Assembly: GCF_014750685.1 (NCBI RefSeq)
Contig: NZ_JAAXGE010000001.1
Location: 372,001-436,000, forward strand
Length of the DNA stretch: 64,000 nt
Direction: 5' to 3'
Origin: Bacteroides sp. GM023
Lineage (GTDB): Bacteria > Bacteroidota > Bacteroidia > Bacteroidales > Bacteroidaceae
Part shown: in pieces, positions 27,293 to 36,000 of the stretch
How positions within the stretch are numbered: position 1 is the first letter of the stretch
Layout of the letters: each line of letters begins with the position of its first letter
Program-made: the position numbers and the translations under genes
Notes under the pieces: model-generated
Databases searched by the model: none
Told to the model about the DNA's origin: nothing
What the model saw: the letters and a program-made list of their open reading frames with translations, nothing else

Positions 27293-28021
27293 ATGGATAG
27301 ATTGATGAAACGTTTTTTGGCAACTATGGTGTTGTGTCTGACGACTTTGCTTGCATATTCGCAAGTATGGACGGCGCAAGACTCATTGCATCTGAAGAAG
27401 TTGCTGGATAGCGACCAGGAGTTGCATTTGAATATGGATGCTGTGAAGTCGATTGATTTCGGCGGCGCGGTAGGAAGTCCCCGGATGTCGGAGGAGAAGA
27501 AGTGGATGCTACCTGACGAATCGCTACCCGAAGCATTGCCTAAACCGAAAGTGGTGTTGAGCCTGATGCCGTATAAGGCAAGTACCCGTTATAATTGGGA
27601 TCCCGTCTATCAGAAGAAGATTAGGGTGGATAAGAACACCTGGCGGGGAGATCCTTTCTATGAACTGCGCCATCAAAGATCATACTCTAACTGGGCGCGT
27701 AATCCGATGGCGAAAGGGGTGCGCAAGTCTTTGGATGAGATACAGGCGAGCGGGGTACGTTTCCGGCAGTTGAGCGAACGTGCCAATGGGATGATGGTGA
27801 ATTCGGTAGTGATGGATAGTCCCATTCCTTTGTTTGGTGGTAGCGGGGTATATATCAATGGCGGAACTATCGGCGGACTTGATCTGATGGCTGTTTTTAC
27901 GAAAGAATTTTGGAATAAGACAGGGAGAGATAATCGTGCCCGTACCTTGGAGGTTCTGCGGACTTACGGAGACTCGACGACTGTACTGATAAATAAACCA
28001 ATCGAACAGATTGCCCGGTAA
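27293..28021 (+). CDS. Secreted protein of unknown function, second tandem paralogue
   Basis: Start taken at 27293 (MDRLMKRFLATM; 242 residues), after AAAGAGG; an ATG four codons later is also possible, and a longer frame from 27212 would overlap the previous gene. A signal peptide (AYSQ) is followed by VWTAQDSLHLKKLLDSDQELHLN, PRMSEEKKWMLPDESLPEA, an extra 90-residue central insert, and NGGTIGGLDLMAVFTKEFWNKTG. It matches its upstream paralogue at both ends; the insert (SLMPYKASTRYNWDPVYQKK onward) is unique to it. Last gene of the sigma operon. Confidence 0.6.
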   Translation: MDRLMKRFLATMVLCLTTLLAYSQVWTAQDSLHLKKLLDSDQELHLNMDAVKSIDFGGAVGSPRMSEEKKWMLPDESLPEALPKPKVVLSLMPYKASTRYNWDPVYQKKIRVDKNTWRGDPFYELRHQRSYSNWARNPMAKGVRKSLDEIQASGVRFRQLSERANGMMVNSVVMDSPIPLFGGSGVYINGGTIGGLDLMAVFTKEFWNKTGRDNRARTLEVLRTYGDSTTVLINKPIEQIAR

Positions 28022-28037
28022 GGGCGTTATATATATG

Positions 28038-28130
28038 TACTAATGTTGCGATACAACAATATGCTGACCGAAGAATGTTTGTAATTGAATAATTTATATA
28101 TTTGTATATTGTTGTATTAGCGCATTAGTG
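28038..28130. repeat. Imperfect 25-bp inverted repeat
   Basis: The arms 28038-28062 (ACTAATGTTGCGATACAAC core) and 28106-28130 (GTTGTATTAGCGCATTAGT core) pair at about 20 of 25 positions across a 43-bp loop. It lies between the sigma operon and the nitronate monooxygenase gene and has no T-run, so it is called a repeat rather than a terminator. Confidence 0.55.
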
Positions 28131-28188
28131 AATGAATCGCTTTCTTATAGGGATATGAAATCATTGGCGCATTGATAAATTGTTAATT

Positions 28189-29133
28189 ATGAACAGAATA
28201 ACTTCTCTTCTAGGGATTCAGTATCCTATAATTCAAGGTGGAATGGTATGGTGTAGCGGTTGGCGGCTTGCTTCCGCAGTGAGTAATGCAGGTGGATTGG
28301 GGCTGCTCGGTGCAGGTTCTATGCATCCTGAAACTTTGCGTGAACATATCCGTAAATGTCATGCGACTACGGAACTTCCTTTTGGCGTGAACATTCCTTT
28401 GATGTATCCTCAAATAGAGGAAATTATGAATATCGTGGTAGAAGAGGGAGTGAAGATCGTTTTTACTTCTGCCGGAAACCCGAAAACATGGACAGGATGG
28501 TTGAAAGAGCGTGGAATTACAGTTGTTCATGTGGTTTCTTCCTCACGTTTTGCTGTGAAGTGTGAAGAAGCAGGAGTAGATGCCGTAGTGGCTGAAGGAT
28601 TTGAAGCCGGCGGACATAACGGTCGTGAGGAAACTACGACTTTCTGTCTGATTCCTGCCGTACGTGAAGCTACAACCTTACCGCTTATAGCTGCCGGTGG
28701 TATCGGAACGGGAGAAGGCATATTAGCTGCCATGGTTTTGGGAGCTGAAGGAGTGCAGATGGGAACTCGTTTTGCTTTGACTGAAGAGAGTTCGGCAAGT
28801 CCGGTATTTAAGGATTATTGTTTGAGCCTTGGCGAGGGGGATACTAAGTTGTTATTGAAGAAACTGGCTCCGACACGTTTGGTAAAGAATGATTTCCGGT
28901 ATGCAGTGGAAAAGGCGGAAGATAGTGGTGCTTCTCCCGAAGAGTTAAGAATGCTGTTGGGAAAGGGACGTGCCAAAAAAGGTATGTTTGAAGGCGACTT
29001 GGAAGAAGGGGAACTGGAAATAGGACAGGTTTCTTCCATTATATCCCGTCGGCAGTCGGTGGCGGAAGTGATGAACGAATTGATGGAGTCATATCGTCAA
29101 GCGGTGGGGAAGAAATATTTATTTGAAAGATAA
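28189..29133 (+). CDS. Nitronate monooxygenase / FabK-like flavin enzyme
   Basis: A 314-residue FMN-dependent TIM barrel of the 2-nitropropane dioxygenase group. The ATG at 28189 is preferred over an upstream TTG. Seen: GIQYPIIQGGMVWCSG at the N-terminus, SNAGGLGLLGAG, the catalytic-type His in EGFEAGGHNGRE (about 144), IAAGGIGTG phosphate loop and GAEGVQMGTRFA. FabK enoyl-ACP reductases and nitronate monooxygenases share these motifs, so the reaction cannot be settled from sequence. Confidence 0.85.
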   Translation: MNRITSLLGIQYPIIQGGMVWCSGWRLASAVSNAGGLGLLGAGSMHPETLREHIRKCHATTELPFGVNIPLMYPQIEEIMNIVVEEGVKIVFTSAGNPKTWTGWLKERGITVVHVVSSSRFAVKCEEAGVDAVVAEGFEAGGHNGREETTTFCLIPAVREATTLPLIAAGGIGTGEGILAAMVLGAEGVQMGTRFALTEESSASPVFKDYCLSLGEGDTKLLLKKLAPTRLVKNDFRYAVEKAEDSGASPEELRMLLGKGRAKKGMFEGDLEEGELEIGQVSSIISRRQSVAEVMNELMESYRQAVGKKYLFER

Positions 29134-29136
29134 ATG

Positions 29137-29315
29137 AGGGGCGTAGCGCCCCTGCAAGGTTTCCTTGCAGGATATTGGTATTTTAGGCACGGATGACGCG
29201 GATTTCACGGTTTTTAGAAAAATATGATTGCATAAAGCAACAGTGTAATCCGTGTAATCCGCGCCTAAAAAGACTAACATTCCGCATGGAAACCTTGCCG
29301 GGGCGCTACGCCCCT
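29137..29315. repeat. 179-bp imperfect palindromic element (MITE-like)
   Basis: Outer arms 29137-29164 and 29288-29315 (AGGGGCGTAGCGCCCC core) match at 27 of 28 positions when one is inverted. Inner arms 29181-29208 (TTTTAGGCACGGATGACG core) and 29243-29270 pair at 24 of 28. The whole element folds into one long hairpin, is non-coding and GC-rich, and fills the space between the convergent nitronate monooxygenase and alanine dehydrogenase genes. TAAAT stands at both borders, a possible but ambiguous target duplication. Confidence 0.8.
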
Positions 29316-29329
29316 AAATACCCAATTTA

Positions 29330-30436
29330 TTATAGGTTGATAGAGTCGTATTTTAAACCGAATACATCGGCTATGGCTTTATAGACGATTTTTCCTTCCA
29401 CTATGTTCAGTCCGAGTGCCAATGCCGGATCATCTTTACATGCTTTCTTCCAACCTTTGTTTGCCAGGGCTATGACATAGGGCAGGGTAGCGTTGGTCAG
29501 TGCCAGTGTAGAGGTATAAGGAACAGCTCCCGGAATATTGGCTACCGCATAATGTACGATGCCGTCTACAACATAAGTCGGCGCGCTATGCGTAGTTGGG
29601 TGCGACGTTTCAAAACATCCGCCCTGATCGATTGCCACATCTACCAGTACCGTGCCGGGCTGCATCATTGAAAGCATTTCTTTGGTAATCAGATGCGGCG
29701 CTTTGTCACCGGGTATCAGTACGGAACCGATAACCAGGTCAACATCCGGTAATTCTTTCCTTATTCTTAATTCAGATGCGTATAATGTTTTTACGTTCTT
29801 GGGCAGTGTTTCGCTTAGATAACGTAGTCGAGCCAGGTTTATATCTGCGATGGTTACGTCTGCTCCCATCCCGGCAGCCATTTGTGCAGCATGACTGCCT
29901 ACGATTCCACCACCTAAAATTAATACTTTGGCAGGTTTCACACCCGGTACGCCGCCTAGAAGGATTCCTTTACCACCTTGCGGCTTCTCAAGGAAACGGG
30001 CGCCTTCCTGAATAGACATTCGTCCGGCTACTTCGCTCATGGGAACCAGCAGAGGTAATGACTGATCGGTCTTCTCTACAGTTTCGTAGGCCAGGCAAAC
30101 GGATTTGTTGGCAAGCATGGCGAGTGTCAGATCTCTGTCGGAAGCAAAGTGGAAATAAGTAAATAGTAATTGTTCTTTTTTGATGAGTTTATATTCGGGA
30201 GCGATCGGCTCCTTTACTTTAACAATCATGTCGGCGATAGCATAGACATCTTCTATCGTTGGCAGAATCTGTGCACCGACAGCCTGATATGCTTCATCCG
30301 GAAAGCCGCTATTTATTCCTGCTGTATGCTGGATATATACTCGATGCCCTCGCTTCACAACTTCGGCTACTCCGGACGGTGTCATACCTACCCGGTTCTC
30401 ATTGTTCTTAATTTCTTTGGGTACTCCGATGATCAT
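29330..30436 (-). CDS. ald: Alanine dehydrogenase
   Basis: Ald interconverts L-alanine and pyruvate plus ammonia with NAD. The 368-residue protein is full length: GVPKEIKNNENRVGMTP start, substrate Lys in LLFTYFHFASD region with the catalytic His, the Rossmann segment VLILGGGIVGSHAAQMAAGMGADVTIAD (about 169-196), VDVAIDQGGC and the C-terminal YTSTLALTNATLPY. Monocistronic. Confidence 0.95.
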   Translation of the reverse strand: MIIGVPKEIKNNENRVGMTPSGVAEVVKRGHRVYIQHTAGINSGFPDEAYQAVGAQILPTIEDVYAIADMIVKVKEPIAPEYKLIKKEQLLFTYFHFASDRDLTLAMLANKSVCLAYETVEKTDQSLPLLVPMSEVAGRMSIQEGARFLEKPQGGKGILLGGVPGVKPAKVLILGGGIVGSHAAQMAAGMGADVTIADINLARLRYLSETLPKNVKTLYASELRIRKELPDVDLVIGSVLIPGDKAPHLITKEMLSMMQPGTVLVDVAIDQGGCFETSHPTTHSAPTYVVDGIVHYAVANIPGAVPYTSTLALTNATLPYVIALANKGWKKACKDDPALALGLNIVEGKIVYKAIADVFGLKYDSINL

Positions 30437-30480
30437 AATGTTACATGTTTAGGGTTTTAACAGGCTCCAATGTACGAATA

Positions 30481-30514
30481 ATCCCCTTACGTTGTTATTC
30501 GTAAGGGGATGTTT
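30481..30514 (-). terminator. Hairpin after the WG-repeat gene
   Basis: ATCCCCTTACG (30481-30491) and CGTAAGGGGAT (30500-30510) form a perfect 11-bp stem. It lies downstream of the minus-strand WG gene and upstream of ald. The T-run is better on the plus strand (GTTTT), so direction is uncertain. Confidence 0.6.
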
Positions 30515-30563
30515 TAGAACAGAATGTCGCTTGTTGAGATGAATTGATGCGTAGAGTGGTTGT

Positions 30564-31247
30564 TTACAGACATTCACTGCCCTGTTTGTTGATTTTCATG
30601 CTTTTTCCATAGAGACCCACTCGTGCTATATTGCTATAAAAGGGTTCTGCAATATCATATTTAAAAGGAAGTACTTCCTTATTGTTTTTGTTTATATATC
30701 CCCATTTGGACGATTGGCTTTCGATGCAGACGGCAGCCAGTCCTTCTGAGAAAGAGCAGCCGTTGTCATATTCCAGTGGAATGACGACTTCGCCTTTCAT
30801 GTTGATAAATCCTACCTTATTATGTAGTGAGACGAGGGCTAGTCCTTCCGTAAATTGCTCTATCTGATTGTAAGTCGGCGGAAGAATGTAGTTTCCTTGT
30901 CTGTCAATCAGTCCCCATAATCCATCGTTACATACCCGTGCACATTCTTCTTCGAATGAGTGGGCTGCCGAGAATTTTAGAGGAATCTGTATTTGTCCCG
31001 TGCAATCAATGTATCCATATTGCGAATTGAGTACTACCATCGCTAATCCTTTTTTGAAAGAAAAGGCTCGTTCATACTTTAAAGGAATGACAATATCATA
31101 TCCTTTGTTGATGTACCCCCATTGAATTTTACCTTTGGCCGGAGCTAACCCTTCCGAGAAACGACCGATTGCCGAGAAACGCTTTTTCTTATTAGCTATC
31201 CCATAAGCTAAAAAAGAAGTCAGGAGCTTTGTAATAGTATTGCTCAT
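30564..31247 (-). CDS. WG-repeat protein
   Basis: Start placed at 31247 (MSNTITKLL), giving 227 residues; the open frame runs 16 codons further but into the stretch just after the 6S RNA. At least five WG repeats are seen (KIQWGYINKGYDIVIPLKYERAFSF, QYGYIDCTGQIQIPLKFSAAHSF, LWGLIDRQGNYILPPTYNQIEQF, KVGFINMKGEVVIPLEYDNGCSF, KWGYINKNNKEVLPFKYDIAEPF), each near 40 residues. No clear signal peptide. WG repeats form beta-propeller or solenoid-like folds; the function is unknown. Confidence 0.85.
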   Translation of the reverse strand: MSNTITKLLTSFLAYGIANKKKRFSAIGRFSEGLAPAKGKIQWGYINKGYDIVIPLKYERAFSFKKGLAMVVLNSQYGYIDCTGQIQIPLKFSAAHSFEEECARVCNDGLWGLIDRQGNYILPPTYNQIEQFTEGLALVSLHNKVGFINMKGEVVIPLEYDNGCSFSEGLAAVCIESQSSKWGYINKNNKEVLPFKYDIAEPFYSNIARVGLYGKSMKINKQGSECL

Positions 31248-31290
31248 TTCTTGATTGTGTGTGGTGGTAAGCGCCCTGATACCACATATA

Positions 31291-31490
31291 TACAAAAGAA
31301 GCGTGGACGTCGTCAGTGCATCCTATTCAAGGCTCTGGTAAGCCCAACGGCGAATGACCAACAGAGTCCACGCCCTTGTGTATAACAAAGACGTGAACGC
31401 TTAGTTGTCATTATCTCACCGTTGATGAATTTACCAGATTCTGAATAGAGATAATATTCTAAACGCTTCTACGTTATTTATCGTAATAAG
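31291..31490 (-). ncRNA. ssrS: 6S RNA (ssrS)
   Basis: The minus strand folds into a nearly continuous rod. Pairs (plus coordinates): terminal stem 31463-31470 with 31297-31304 (8 bp); open bubble of 14 nt (31449-31462) facing 18 nt (31305-31322); then 31442-31448 with 31323-31329 (7 bp), 31431-31438 with 31334-31341 (8 bp), 31416-31424 with 31345-31353 (9 bp), 31407-31411 with 31354-31358, 31404-31406 with 31360-31362, and an apical 13-bp stem 31385-31397 with 31367-31379 closing a 5-nt loop. This closing stem, large central bubble and long apical arm at about 200 nt is the 6S RNA architecture. The 3' bubble strand GCACTGACGAC resembles the E. coli one. 6S RNA mimics an open promoter and binds the housekeeping RNA polymerase. 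A Bacteroides promoter stands just upstream, and CTTCTTTT at the 3' end could stop transcription. Confidence 0.85.
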
Positions 31491-31496
31491 TCGCTA

Positions 31497-31527
31497 CAAA
31501 GATATTATTTTCCTGGTAAATGACAAT
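31497..31527 (-). promoter_or_regulatory. Promoter of the 6S RNA
   Basis: On the minus strand, ATTG (31524-31527) and TATCTTTG (31497-31504) are 19 bp apart, matching the Bacteroides -33/-7 pattern with one mismatch. It predicts a 5' end near 31490, just before the closing stem of the RNA. Confidence 0.75.
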
Positions 31528-31601
31528 GCGTTTGGGGATAAAGATTTAAGAATGAATGGGAGGTGCGGAAGAAAATGCAGGATGAGTGACGGGGGAGAAT
31601 A

Positions 31602-31639
31602 ATAAAACTCCCCTTGCAAATGAGGATGCAAGGGGAGTT
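31602..31639 (-). terminator. Terminator of the protease-SusCD operon
   Basis: AACTCCCCTTGCA and its perfect complement (31627-31639 and 31606-31618) form a 13-bp stem with an 8-nt loop, followed on the minus strand by TTTTATT. It lies 39 bp after the susD stop. Confidence 0.9.
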
Positions 31640-31677
31640 ATGGTGATAATAAATGATTAAGAGTGTGATATATGTTC

Positions 31678-33018
31678 TTAATTTAATAATCCGGGGTTAG
31701 CATCAATAGCTGCCTGAGGGATGCGTAATGTATAACGTGCATCGTCCTCTGCCAAGACATATGTGTTACCGTTCAGTTCTTTTTCAATACGTGGACGAGT
31801 AGTACGACGTAAATCAAACCATCGATGCCCTTCGAATGCAAGCTCACGTGCACGTTCTTTTAGAATCTCCGTAATTAATACATCCTGTGTCATAGAATTA
31901 ATTACATTTTCTTTTTGTATATAGCCTGTTGGAGTATATCGGTTTTCCATAAGTTTTAGCAGCAGTTTACGAGCTTCAGGCAATTTGTTTAGATGCGCGG
32001 CAGCTTCAGCTGCATTTAGATAGATTTCTCCTGTGCGGAAAGTGCAGTTGAATTGTGCTGCGCCACTTTTGGAAGAGACGTAATCTCCATCATCATTTAT
32101 TGTATAATATCTGCTTCGCCTCATATCCTTATTATCTTCATATTCTTTTAGGAAAAATGGTGATAACAAGGATGCCGAAGATGCGTCATCGGTATAAATA
32201 TTCTCATAAGCTGTGATCATTTCTACTGAACTAAAGTTATTTGGGAGTTTGGACTCACTGTTGTTCAGATTCTCTAGTGTAGATTTTTCTGTTAATACAC
32301 GCTTGGAAGCATCATAGGAATTTTCCCAATCACCCATATATAATCGTACGCGAGATTCCATTGCGTCTACGGACAATGTAGAGAAACGATAGGAATATTT
32401 AGTCTCCCATTCTTTTTGGTGTATGAGTCCACGAGCAGTTTGAATATCAGATAGAATAGCATCATATACTTCTTTTACAGTGTTTCGCGATGGAGTTTCC
32501 TCTAAGTCCAAATTCCATTTCAAGGGTATGGATTTGGTATCAGGTGCTCCGCTTTTTGTATATGGTTGTCCATAGAGGTTGACAAGTAGGAAATGTATAT
32601 ACCCTCTTAACAGGTAGGCTTCTCCTACAAGTTGGTCAATATCTTCTTGACTTCCTTCTGTTATTTCTTCCTTTTTGCTTATTACAGCATTGGCGTAATA
32701 AATGACGCTATAATAAGGGCCCCAAAAAAACTCTCGTGTACCATCTTTAGAATTTATATCATTCCATTGTTCAATATCCGCATAGTAGTTTTGTGCGGTA
32801 GCTCCTGAAGTGACTTTCGCAATGTCTGTGCGGAATTCAGTAACACCTCTATCGTTGAGCTTGGTGCCATATGCTGATGTAAGTAATGCCCTATATTCGG
32901 ATAATGTATTTGGTATAACTTTTCCTACAGGCTGTATGTCCAGATAGCTATCGCAGGAGGATAACAAAATCCCCCCTGTTAAAGCACAAACTATATTTAT
33001 TTTCTTTATTATATTCAT
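31678..33018 (-). CDS. SusD/RagB-family lipoprotein of the protease operon
   Basis: A 446-residue lipoprotein with lipobox LLSSC (Cys about 22) followed by DSYLDIQPVGKVIPNTLSEYRALL. The SusD helix blocks EAYLLRGYIHFLLVNLYGQPY and EILKERARELAFEGHRWFDLRRTTRP are clear. It is shorter than most glycan SusDs and closer in length to RagB-like peptide-binding members. It follows its SusC by 15 bp. Confidence 0.93.
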   Translation of the reverse strand: MNIIKKINIVCALTGGILLSSCDSYLDIQPVGKVIPNTLSEYRALLTSAYGTKLNDRGVTEFRTDIAKVTSGATAQNYYADIEQWNDINSKDGTREFFWGPYYSVIYYANAVISKKEEITEGSQEDIDQLVGEAYLLRGYIHFLLVNLYGQPYTKSGAPDTKSIPLKWNLDLEETPSRNTVKEVYDAILSDIQTARGLIHQKEWETKYSYRFSTLSVDAMESRVRLYMGDWENSYDASKRVLTEKSTLENLNNSESKLPNNFSSVEMITAYENIYTDDASSASLLSPFFLKEYEDNKDMRRSRYYTINDDGDYVSSKSGAAQFNCTFRTGEIYLNAAEAAAHLNKLPEARKLLLKLMENRYTPTGYIQKENVINSMTQDVLITEILKERARELAFEGHRWFDLRRTTRPRIEKELNGNTYVLAEDDARYTLRIPQAAIDANPGLLN

Positions 33019-33033
33019 ACTCTTTCTTTATTT

Positions 33034-36000
33034 TTAAAAATTAAGGCTCAGGTTGAATGTCACAGACTTGGGAACTGGGGTTGAATACAGGTTACCCATT
33101 GATTCCGGGTCCATATAATTTTTGTAGCTGGAACCGAATACAAATAAGTTACGGGCTTCCAAGCCGACAGTAGCTCCACTAAGGCTTATTTTATGTAACC
33201 AATCGGAAGGTATGCGATAGGCAAGACGTATGTTTTGTAAACGTACATAACTTAACTTCTTTACCCATATATCCAGCGATTTATACACATCTCTTCGTGA
33301 ATTAAACAGATAGTAATCTGCTGGATTGTAATTGGGAGTTGCTAATGCAGGGAATTTACCATTTGTATTGTTTGGTGTCCATCTATCCAAAATGTCTCTG
33401 TTCATGTTGCGTCCCGGATCCAAGTCGGTTATGTCGTATGTAGGCGAAGTACGCACATGCGCTCCTAAGTTGTAGGAGAAATTTATATTTAGTTCCCAAT
33501 TCCGGTAGTTGAATGTGTTCATAAAACCGCCAGTGTAAGGAGCGTCTGACGTTCCGGCATAACTATAGAAATCTCTCTGTTCTTCTATACTTGGGCCGAT
33601 ACTATACGTACCTTCTCCGTCTTCTTTATCCTTCATTTGGAAAAGATCTTCTACTGTAACTTCTTTACCATCTTTATTTTCAAGATAAATCTGTCCTGTA
33701 TCCTTATTTATTCCTTTGGTTTTTAGTGCAAAAATTGCGCCTACGGCATATCCTTCAAGACTGGGAGTTACTTGATCTTTATTGGTCATCACTTTCAATA
33801 CTTTGTTTTGATTATAGGCAAAATTGAACGATGTATACCATGAGAAATTCTTGGTTGTTATGTTGCGTGTCTGCAAGTTTATTTCTATACCTTTATTTTC
33901 CATACTTGCCCAGTTGACAGTCATACTGGTAAATCCATTTTCTAATGGTAGCATTTTGTTTCCTATCAGGTCTGTTCCTTTTCTGTAGTAGTAATCTACG
34001 CCTAAGTTTATTGCTTGATTCAAAACTGAGAAATCCAATCCTATATTGTAGGACGTTGTTTTTTCCCAACGTAATTTGTTGTTTGGTGCACTATCAATGG
34101 AGATTATCTCTTCATTGAATCCAGGTAAAATACTTATATTTTTATAGGTGCCTACTAAAAAGGGTGAAGTATTCTTGTCAATATTTCCTTGTAAGCCATA
34201 AGAAAGGCGAAGGGCAAGATTATCTATCCATTTAAATTGGTTGACAAATGATTCATTGGAAAGACGCCACATTCCGCTAACAGAATAAATAGGCAGATAA
34301 CGATATTTCTTGTCTACTCCGAAAAGATCTGAACCGTCCATACGAATACTTCCGCCCAAAGTATAGCGATTCATTAAGGTATATGAACCATTTGCAAAGA
34401 AAGATGCAAATGCATTTTCTTTGTAGCTTTTGCTCTTTAATTTATAACTTTCAGCTTGTTTTTCATCTCTAAATATTAGCTCTTTAAAAGTTAATGTTTT
34501 AGGGTCATATCCATATCCGGTGGATGATTGGTTCTCCAACCAGTTTTTACGGATTTCTGATCCTGCCATTATTTGTATATCATGTATATCATTGAATGTA
34601 TTTTTATATTCTCCTTGAACTTTCCAAGTAATTTGTGAGGTTACGGAATTGGCGGTTTTCAGCATACCGCCTTCAGGAATAAGATATACATTCTTCTTTT
34701 GGCTTTCGCTCCAGTATTTTGATTCAACGCGTTGATGGCGCATGTTGAAAGTGTTGTTTCCCGCATACTCTTCTTGGGATAATTGGTCCCATTGTACACC
34801 TATTTGTGAAGTGATTTTCCATTGGTCATTAAAACGTAATTCGGCATCGAATATAGAGTTAATGGCAGTAGTAATTGATTCTTTACTGGTGTTCTCACGT
34901 TCTTCAAATATGTTAAAACCTTGATCTACATCAGTAACGCTTCCGGTGACAACGTCATAGTCATATAAATAATTGCCATCTTTATCGAATGGATCGAAAT
35001 ATGGATTGGCGATACGTGAATAGTATACGGGATTTGTAAGACCGTAGGCGTCAGTAACAAAAGTTTCGTTTTTACGTCGGTTGGCGAAGATAGAGATACC
35101 AATTTTAAGTAGTTTATTGATTTGGTAGGAAGTTTTGCTTGTCAGATTAAAACGGCTCATGCTTACTCCCGGTACATTTCCGTTTTCTTTTGTATAGCCA
35201 AGTGAATTGTAATAGGTCACCTTTTCGCCACCACCGGAAATACTGAAATTATATTCTTGTGTAAAAGCATCTCTAAATAATATATCATTCCAGTCTGTAT
35301 TAATAGTTTTCAGTTGGTTGATTGCATTTTGAGCTTCAGGCGTTAATCCATCCCAACCTTTGTCTTTATATATGTCTACTAGATCATGTTTTTTTAAAAT
35401 AGCGGCTACACTTCCTTTTTCAGCAAAAACAGGTACTGGATATATACCCCATTTATAGAATGGAGCTTCTTTCATAAGCTGAAGTTCCAAGTCTACCTTT
35501 TCTTCTGAATTCATCAGATTTAGCCGGGAAGTATCCAAATTGGGTGCATATGTCAATTTGGTATTGAAGTTGATAATAGGTTTTCCTGTTCTTCCTCTTT
35601 TTGTGGTTACTACAATTACTCCATTAGCAGCACGAGCACCGTAAATAGCAGTAGCTGCAGCATCTTTTAGGATTGTGATGCTTTCTATGTCATTTGGACT
35701 TAATCCGGCAATGGAAGATTGTCCGATATTGACAATGTCATTGTCCGAAGAGTTAGAATCCATCTTAGGGATATCAGTTCCTTCCAAAGGCATTCCATCC
35801 AATACCCATAGCGGGTCTTGTGTTCCATTTAGTGAGGCAGTACCACGAATACGAATACGTGCGGGAGCTCCCGGAGCACCCGAAGTATTGGTGACCGCTA
35901 CGCCCGCAATTTGTCCGGTCAGTGCCTGATCGATACTTTTGGCAGCACCTACCATTGCGTCTGATAATTCAACTTTTGAAATAGCAGCAGTTAATTTTCT

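Noticed and set aside
31297..31379. Signal recognition particle RNA (4.5S), because CTCTGTTGGT and TTACCAG resemble E. coli ffs
   Set aside because: The conserved apical loop with GGAA and AGCAG is absent, and the 5' half pairs far better with upstream sequence as a 6S rod.
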